From: an uncultured Caryophanales bacterium
GTDB lineage: Bacteria > Bacillota_I > Bacilli_A > RF39 > UBA660
DNA length: 17,608 bases
NCBI GenBank assembly: GCA_947168625.1
Contig: CAMVMQ010000009.1
Span: 1-17,608 of the forward strand
Reading direction: 5' to 3'
Shown: positions 13,187-17,608 of the stretch, in pieces
How the letters are laid out: every line of letters starts with the position of its first letter
How positions within the stretch are numbered: position 1 is the first letter of the stretch
The notes under the pieces: generated by a model
The model's database searches: none
The model's input: the letters and a program-made list of their open reading frames with translations, nothing else
Told to the model about the DNA's origin: nothing
Translations under genes and position numbers: made by a program

Positions 13187-14890
13187 TTAACGGAAACCGC
13201 CTCCGCCACCTCCGCCACCGAAGGAGCCACCGCCTCCGCCACCAGAAGAGAATCCTCCACCACCTGATGAATAAGACTGTGCTCTTTGTCTAGCAGCACT
13301 AGCGCTTTGCATTCCGGTAGTTGTTATATGATGAATAAAGAATATATCATTATAGGTATATCCATATCTTTCCATATCTTGTATTACTTCTGGATATAAT
13401 TTTTTAAATTGATCTGCGACTTCCTTAGCTATCCCGAAAATTTGAGCATACATTAAGTATTCATTCCATAAATTTACTTCAATTGGTTCTCTTGTATCAA
13501 TCATAGAGAATTCTTTTAAGAATTTCTTTAGACCTGCCATATGCTCGGCTTCTTCCATCATAGATGGATCTATTTGATAGATAGTGTGTTTGAATATTTT
13601 GCCATCTACTACTGGAGTTGCTTTTCCTTCAGTAACTAATTTACTAGTTTCATCATCGATATTTTCATCAAACCAATTTAGTATCTTCTTATAGTTTTTA
13701 GTACACCATTTCTTGAATTCATTTGATTCTAGACATCCATCTAAACTTGCTTCATACATATACTGATATAGTTTTCTTTCTTGTTCTATTTCGATTGGCG
13801 CTGTTACAAATACGATATTATTTTCTTCAGTTTCCTTAAATAGTTTCTTTGATGTTCTTTTTTCTATTTTAATATTGCCATTACGTAGCCATTTTAGAAT
13901 AACTGCTCCGAGAAAATCTTCTTTCTTTTTTGTCAAGTTATAATTTGTTGCTACCCAATATGCTCTAAAAATATCTTTATTACATGGAATATCTCTAAAT
14001 GCTAAAATATCTTTTTTTACTTTGTTTCCTGTTGGACCAAAATCAAATTTTTTATTTTTCTTGGATGATGCATATATTCCTATGCCAATTGGAATCCATA
14101 TTAATAAGTTCATTATTAGAGCAAATATTGCACCAGATATTTCATCATCAGAATCGTTATAGTAATCCTCTCCTATATAATTTGTTGCTCCTTCTTCGGC
14201 CATATTATGATAGTAATTAAAATTATTACCAATATTATTTGATGTTCTAAATGTTCCTTTTTCAAATTTTACTAATATAGTTAAATATTCATCGCTATTT
14301 AATGGACCATCTGAAGTCATTTCAATTCTTCCATCGTAAACATAACATGGAGCTCCATATTTTCCATATCCCCATACATCTAATGTGTCTGCATATTTAA
14401 AATCACTATATATTTTAATAGTTACATTATCTGGGTTTGCGCTAAAATCATATGGCAATAATGTCCAATAGATAATATCTGAGTCTTCAGTAGTACTTAC
14501 AAAATTACTTATTGTATATTTAATTTTATATGTGTGAGTACCATAGTTTGTTATACCAAAGCAGATATCTACTTCATTACTTTCTGGATAATATAATCCT
14601 GCCTTATAAGCTTTTCCTGATAAACTACTACTTTCATTCCAATCATCTAGTACTGTATATGGTTTATTATCCATTGAAGCTTCAATTAATGTGATATTAG
14701 AATTACCAATATTAAAGTATGGATGCCATCCTTCAGTACCGTTACTTACATTTGCCTTCCATGTTTCAGTAACAGTAGCAGTTCCTTCCATATCGACATA
14801 GATATCCATATCAATATTAGATATTGTATTTGCTTTTACTAGATATACGGAAGTAATGAATAAAACTACCGCTATTAATACTTTTTTCAT
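13187..14890 (-). CDS. DUF2207 membrane protein with Gly-rich tail
   Basis: 567 residues. A signal peptide (1-20, ending VKA) leads to an extracellular DUF2207 beta-rich domain (about 24-215), then a membrane helix (about 252-274). A cytoplasmic part (about 280-535) follows, with FRAYWVATNYN and the typical LWNEYLMYAQIFGIAKEV segment. The tail (539-567) is almost all Gly, Ser and Phe, ending GGGGGGFR. Many DUF2207 proteins carry an extra helix pair in the cytoplasmic part; none is obvious here. Function is unknown. The genes are often next to lemA, as here: lemA lies upstream on the same strand with a 37-base gap. AAGGAGG precedes the ATG. The Gly-rich end is a usual feature of the family, not a repeat artefact. 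Confidence 0.9.
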   Translation of the reverse strand: MKKVLIAVVLFITSVYLVKANTISNIDMDIYVDMEGTATVTETWKANVSNGTEGWHPYFNIGNSNITLIEASMDNKPYTVLDDWNESSSLSGKAYKAGLYYPESNEVDICFGITNYGTHTYKIKYTISNFVSTTEDSDIIYWTLLPYDFSANPDNVTIKIYSDFKYADTLDVWGYGKYGAPCYVYDGRIEMTSDGPLNSDEYLTILVKFEKGTFRTSNNIGNNFNYYHNMAEEGATNYIGEDYYNDSDDEISGAIFALIMNLLIWIPIGIGIYASSKKNKKFDFGPTGNKVKKDILAFRDIPCNKDIFRAYWVATNYNLTKKKEDFLGAVILKWLRNGNIKIEKRTSKKLFKETEENNIVFVTAPIEIEQERKLYQYMYEASLDGCLESNEFKKWCTKNYKKILNWFDENIDDETSKLVTEGKATPVVDGKIFKHTIYQIDPSMMEEAEHMAGLKKFLKEFSMIDTREPIEVNLWNEYLMYAQIFGIAKEVADQFKKLYPEVIQDMERYGYTYNDIFFIHHITTTGMQSASAARQRAQSYSSGGGGFSSGGGGGGSFGGGGGGGGFR

Positions 14891-14905
14891 TGTTCCTCCT
14901 TAAAT

Positions 14906-14929
14906 TAAAAAGGATTAATTAATAATCCT
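14906..14929 (-). terminator. Intercistronic attenuator-like hairpin between lemA and the DUF2207 gene
   Basis: On the minus strand AGGATTA (14923-14929) pairs perfectly with TAATCCT (14911-14917) across a 5-nt loop, followed by TTTT. It overlaps the lemA stop. The stem is short, so partial termination is more likely than full. Confidence 0.45.
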
Positions 14930-15479
14930 AAAACTGTACTTTAACGTTTTCTTTTTCTTCTTCTGCTGCTTCGAAGAATGCTTCTTTCTTAAATCCAAAT
15001 AATGATGCGATTATATTGCTTGGAATTGTTTCTACTTTATTGTTATATAATCTTACAGCATCATTATAGAAAGATCTTGCATAACTTATTTTATCTTCGA
15101 CATCTTTTAATTCTCTTTGTAATTCTTCAAAGTTAGTATTAGCTTTTAATTCTGGATAAGATTCTGCTAATGCTAATAGGTGATTTAATCCTTTTGATAA
15201 TTCATTAGATGCTTCTACTTTTTCTTCATCTGTTTTAGCATTTGCATAACCATTTCTAGCATTAATTACTTTTTCAAAAGTTTCACTTTCATGTTTAGCA
15301 TAGCCTTTTACTGTTTCTACTAGATTTGGTATTAAATCGAATCTTTTCTTTAATTGAATATCAATTTGACTAAATTGATCCTTTACTTTATTTCTAGCTT
15401 TTACTAAGCCATTGTAATTAGATATTACAAAAAGAACTAATAGTACTAATACTACAACTAAAATAATTATTCCTGTCAT
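14928..15479 (-). CDS. lemA: LemA family protein
   Basis: 183 residues. An N-terminal helix (about 3-20) anchors the protein, with a short outside end. It is followed by the LemA helical domain with its hallmarks: YNGLVKARNKVKDQFSQIDI, QLKKRFDLIPNLVETVKGYA, YPELKANTNFEELQRELKDV and ARSFYNDAVRLYNNKVETIP. LemA proteins are membrane proteins of unclear role, widespread in bacteria, often beside DUF2207 or HtpX-type protease genes. Here the partner is the DUF2207 gene downstream. A GTGAGG ribosome binding site lies before the ATG, and a good promoter upstream. It is divergent from secA. Confidence 0.95.
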   Translation of the reverse strand: MTGIIILVVVLVLLVLFVISNYNGLVKARNKVKDQFSQIDIQLKKRFDLIPNLVETVKGYAKHESETFEKVINARNGYANAKTDEEKVEASNELSKGLNHLLALAESYPELKANTNFEELQRELKDVEDKISYARSFYNDAVRLYNNKVETIPSNIIASLFGFKKEAFFEAAEEEKENVKVQF

Positions 15480-15503
15480 TCTTATTCCTCACTTTCTAAT
15501 ATA

Positions 15504-15532
15504 AGTATATCATACTAATTATTTTTTTTGAA
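15504..15532 (-). promoter_or_regulatory. Promoter of the lemA-DUF2207 operon
   Basis: Minus strand TTCAAA (15527-15532), 17-bp spacer, TATACT (15504-15509) with an upstream TG (extended -10). Well placed about 25 bases before the lemA start. Confidence 0.65.
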
Positions 15533-15629
15533 TAGTTTTTTTTTAATAATAATATTTTGCTTTATTTTAAAGTAAATACTAGTTTTTTTAGGTAAAATAT
15601 AGTAAAATACTATTTAGGAGATGATGTTT

Positions 15630-17608
15630 ATGCTTAAAATGTTTAAGAAATTATTTGATAATGAATATAAAGAGTTAAATAGATTTAAATCCATTGCTGA
15701 TAAAATTGATGCTTTAGATGAAGAAATGAGTAAGTTATCTGATAAGAAACTTGCTAGTTATACAGATAAATTTAAGAAAAGATTAGAAGAAGGAGAAACA
15801 CTTGAAGATATTCTAGTAGAGGCTTTTGCTGTAGCAAGAGAAGCTGCTTATAGATGTGTTGGTATGAAGCCATTTTATGTTCAAATACTTGGTGGTCTTG
15901 CTATCCACTATGGTAATATTGCCGAGATGAAAACTGGTGAAGGTAAAACACTTACTTGTGTACTTCCAGCATACTTAAATGCTTTAACTGGTAAAGGTGT
16001 TCATATTGTTACCGTAAATGAATTCTTATCGACAAGAGACTCAGAATGGATGGGTAGTATCTTTAAGTTTTTAGGTCTTACTGTAGGTTTAAACCTTCGT
16101 GATTTATCTTTTAAAGAGAAGCAAGAAGCTTATAACTGTGATATTTTATATAGTACAAATAATGAACTTGGTTTTGACTACTTAAGAGATAATATGGTTG
16201 TTAAGAAAGAAAATAGAGTACAAAGACCTCTTAACTATTGTATTGTCGATGAGGTTGACTCTATCTTAATAGATGAAGCTAGAACACCACTTATTATTTC
16301 TGGTGGAGTTATGCAGGCTGCGAATATGTATACAGATGCAGATAGATTTGTTAAAGGTCTTAATGAAAATGAAGATTATATAATGGATGAAAAGACTAAA
16401 GCTGTTAGTCTTACAGACGAAGGTAGTAGGAAAGCGGAAGAAGTATTTCATTTAAATAATTTATATGATATTAATAATACTGCCTTAGTACACCATATTA
16501 ATCAAGCTCTTAAAGCTAATTATGCTATGAGTAGAGATGTTGATTATGTTGTCCAAGAAGGAGAAGTAATTATCGTTGACCAGTTTACTGGTAGACTTAT
16601 GAAAGGAAGAGCCTTTTCTGAAGGTCTTCATCAAGCTATTGAAGCTAAAGAAGGAGTTAAAATTCAACAAGAAACGAAGACCCTTGCCACAATTACTTTC
16701 CAGAACTACTTTAGAATGTATAATAAGTTATCTGGTATGACTGGTACTGCTAAAACAGAAGAAGAGGAATTTAGAAATATTTATAATATGTATGTTATTC
16801 AAATTCCTACGAATAAACCTGTTATTAGAGAAGATGCCACTGATTTATTATATCCTGATAAGGCTGGTAAGTATGCTGCTATTGTTAAAGAAATTGAAAG
16901 AAGACACAATGAGGGACAGCCAGTACTAGTAGGTACTATTGCTATTGAAACATCGGAACTTATTAGTAAGATGTTAGATAAAAAGAAAATTCCTCATGAA
17001 GTATTAAATGCTAAGAATCATGCTAGAGAAGCTGAAATTATTGCTCATGCTGGTGAAAAAGGTGCTGTTACTATTGCTACTAATATGGCTGGTCGTGGAA
17101 CCGATATTAAACTTGGTGAAGGCGTAAAAGAGCTTGGTGGACTTTGTGTAATTGGTACAGAAAGACATGAATCGAGAAGAATAGATAACCAGCTAAGAGG
17201 TCGTTCTGGTAGACAAGGCGATCCTGGTTTTACACAGTTCTTTGTATCTTTTGAAGATGATTTAATGGTTAGATTTGGTTCTGATAGATATAGAGGTATG
17301 CTTGCTAATTTAGGATTTACGGGAGAACAAGCTATTCAAAATAAGATGTTTTCTAAGACTGTAGAATCTGCTCAAACTAAGGTAGAAGGTAATAACTTTG
17401 ATATTAGAAAGCAACTTCTTAACTATGATGATGTTATGAATAACCAAAGAGAAATTATCTATGCTAAAAGAAACGAAATATTAGATAATGATTCTATTCA
17501 TGAAACAGTACTAAATGGTTTTCATGATTATATCAGTGATATTGTTAATTCTCATTTAGTTGAAAGTAATAAGTTAAAAGAAAATGATTATAGTGAAATA
17601 CTTGAAGC
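15630..17608 (+). CDS. secA: Preprotein translocase ATPase SecA (3' end beyond the window)
   Basis: The open frame gives about 659 residues and is cut by the window edge; SecA is usually about 780-840. SecA is the ATPase motor that drives unfolded preproteins through SecYEG. Visible: Walker A AEMKTGEGKT (98-107), DEVDSILIDEARTPLIISG (Walker B, D207-E208), the preprotein cross-linking domain (about 220-360), TGRLMKGRAFSEGLHQAIEA, SGMTGTA, the second helicase half with NMAGRGTDIKLG and QLRGRSGRQGDPG, and the start of the helical scaffold (DIRKQLLNYDDVMN). The ATG at 15630 has AGGAG (15616-15620) nine bases before it; in-frame ATGs at 15621 and 15624 are too close to that site. A perfect repeat ATAGTA/TACTAT (15599-15613) lies just upstream, and the promoter is not clear. 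Confidence 0.97.
   Translation, partial: MLKMFKKLFDNEYKELNRFKSIADKIDALDEEMSKLSDKKLASYTDKFKKRLEEGETLEDILVEAFAVAREAAYRCVGMKPFYVQILGGLAIHYGNIAEMKTGEGKTLTCVLPAYLNALTGKGVHIVTVNEFLSTRDSEWMGSIFKFLGLTVGLNLRDLSFKEKQEAYNCDILYSTNNELGFDYLRDNMVVKKENRVQRPLNYCIVDEVDSILIDEARTPLIISGGVMQAANMYTDADRFVKGLNENEDYIMDEKTKAVSLTDEGSRKAEEVFHLNNLYDINNTALVHHINQALKANYAMSRDVDYVVQEGEVIIVDQFTGRLMKGRAFSEGLHQAIEAKEGVKIQQETKTLATITFQNYFRMYNKLSGMTGTAKTEEEEFRNIYNMYVIQIPTNKPVIREDATDLLYPDKAGKYAAIVKEIERRHNEGQPVLVGTIAIETSELISKMLDKKKIPHEVLNAKNHAREAEIIAHAGEKGAVTIATNMAGRGTDIKLGEGVKELGGLCVIGTERHESRRIDNQLRGRSGRQGDPGFTQFFVSFEDDLMVRFGSDRYRGMLANLGFTGEQAIQNKMFSKTVESAQTKVEGNNFDIRKQLLNYDDVMNNQREIIYAKRNEILDNDSIHETVLNGFHDYISDIVNSHLVESNKLKENDYSEILE

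Noticed and set aside
13190..13275. Tandem repeat or microsatellite of GGN units
   Set aside because: It is the Gly-rich C-terminus of the DUF2207 protein, a normal feature of that family.
16266..16670. Two minus-strand reading frames of about 60 codons
   Set aside because: They lie inside secA in other frames and read as Phe/Ser/Ile-rich noise.
1..17608. Mycoplasma genetic code (UGA as Trp)
   Set aside because: Genes end at TGA (HD gene 1075-1077, TM2 gene 3956-3958), no in-frame TGA is needed, and Trp is coded by TGG.
1..17608. CRISPR array, insertion sequence, prophage or tRNA
   Set aside because: No spaced direct repeats, transposase or integrase motifs, or cloverleaf-like sequence were seen on reading both strands.

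Overview
The window looks like chromosomal DNA of a low-GC (about 30% by eye), walled member of the Firmicutes, close to the Bacilli/Mollicutes border (RF39-like or Erysipelotrichia-like uncultured lineages are a fair guess). The reasons are strong AAGGAGG ribosome binding sites, SigA-type promoters often with an extended TGn -10, short intergenic gaps closed by intrinsic terminators, and typical Firmicute genes (long-form hpf, secA, lemA, a PrsA-like foldase, a NodB deacetylase). UGA is used as a stop (HD gene, TM2 gene), so this is genetic code 11 and not the Mycoplasma code. The NodB deacetylase implies a peptidoglycan wall.

Layout. 1-70: tail and terminator of an upstream gene. 71-318: intergenic, with a perfect hairpin and a good promoter at its end. 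319-4326: plus-strand operon of an HD-domain protein, valS, a zinc-ribbon TM2 membrane protein and a DUF2752 membrane protein, joined by overlaps or short gaps. 4368-5074: a DUF421 (YetF-type) membrane protein gene broken by a frameshift. 5121-7472: two secreted or membrane-anchored proteins with Ig-like DUF5011 repeats, one ending in a NodB polysaccharide deacetylase and one without a catalytic domain. They are separated by 411 bases holding a possible small RNA and a possible decayed minus-strand reading frame. 7548-9505: rmuC operon with a tiny two-helix membrane protein and a UPF0736/DUF3603-like protein. 9532-10614 (minus): membrane-anchored parvulin foldase. 10770-10985: two tiny single-helix membrane proteins of YjcZ type, 28 and 36 residues. 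11056-11412 (minus): HIT hydrolase. 11636-13135: sugar-nucleotide-type nucleotidyltransferase, then long-form hpf. 13187-15479 (minus): lemA followed by a DUF2207 protein. 15630 to the end: secA, cut by the window edge after about 659 residues.

Themes. Much of the window serves the cell surface: protein export (secA), folding after export (the parvulin protein), wall modification (NodB protein), Ig-like surface proteins, lemA/DUF2207 and several small membrane proteins. Housekeeping genes (valS, rmuC, hit, hpf) lie between them. No CRISPR array, insertion sequence, tRNA, rRNA or phage gene was seen. No clearly new multi-gene system stands out. The most unusual items are the broken DUF421 gene, the tiny membrane protein pair, the possible small RNA at about 6562-6632, and the lemA/DUF2207 pair lying between hpf and secA.
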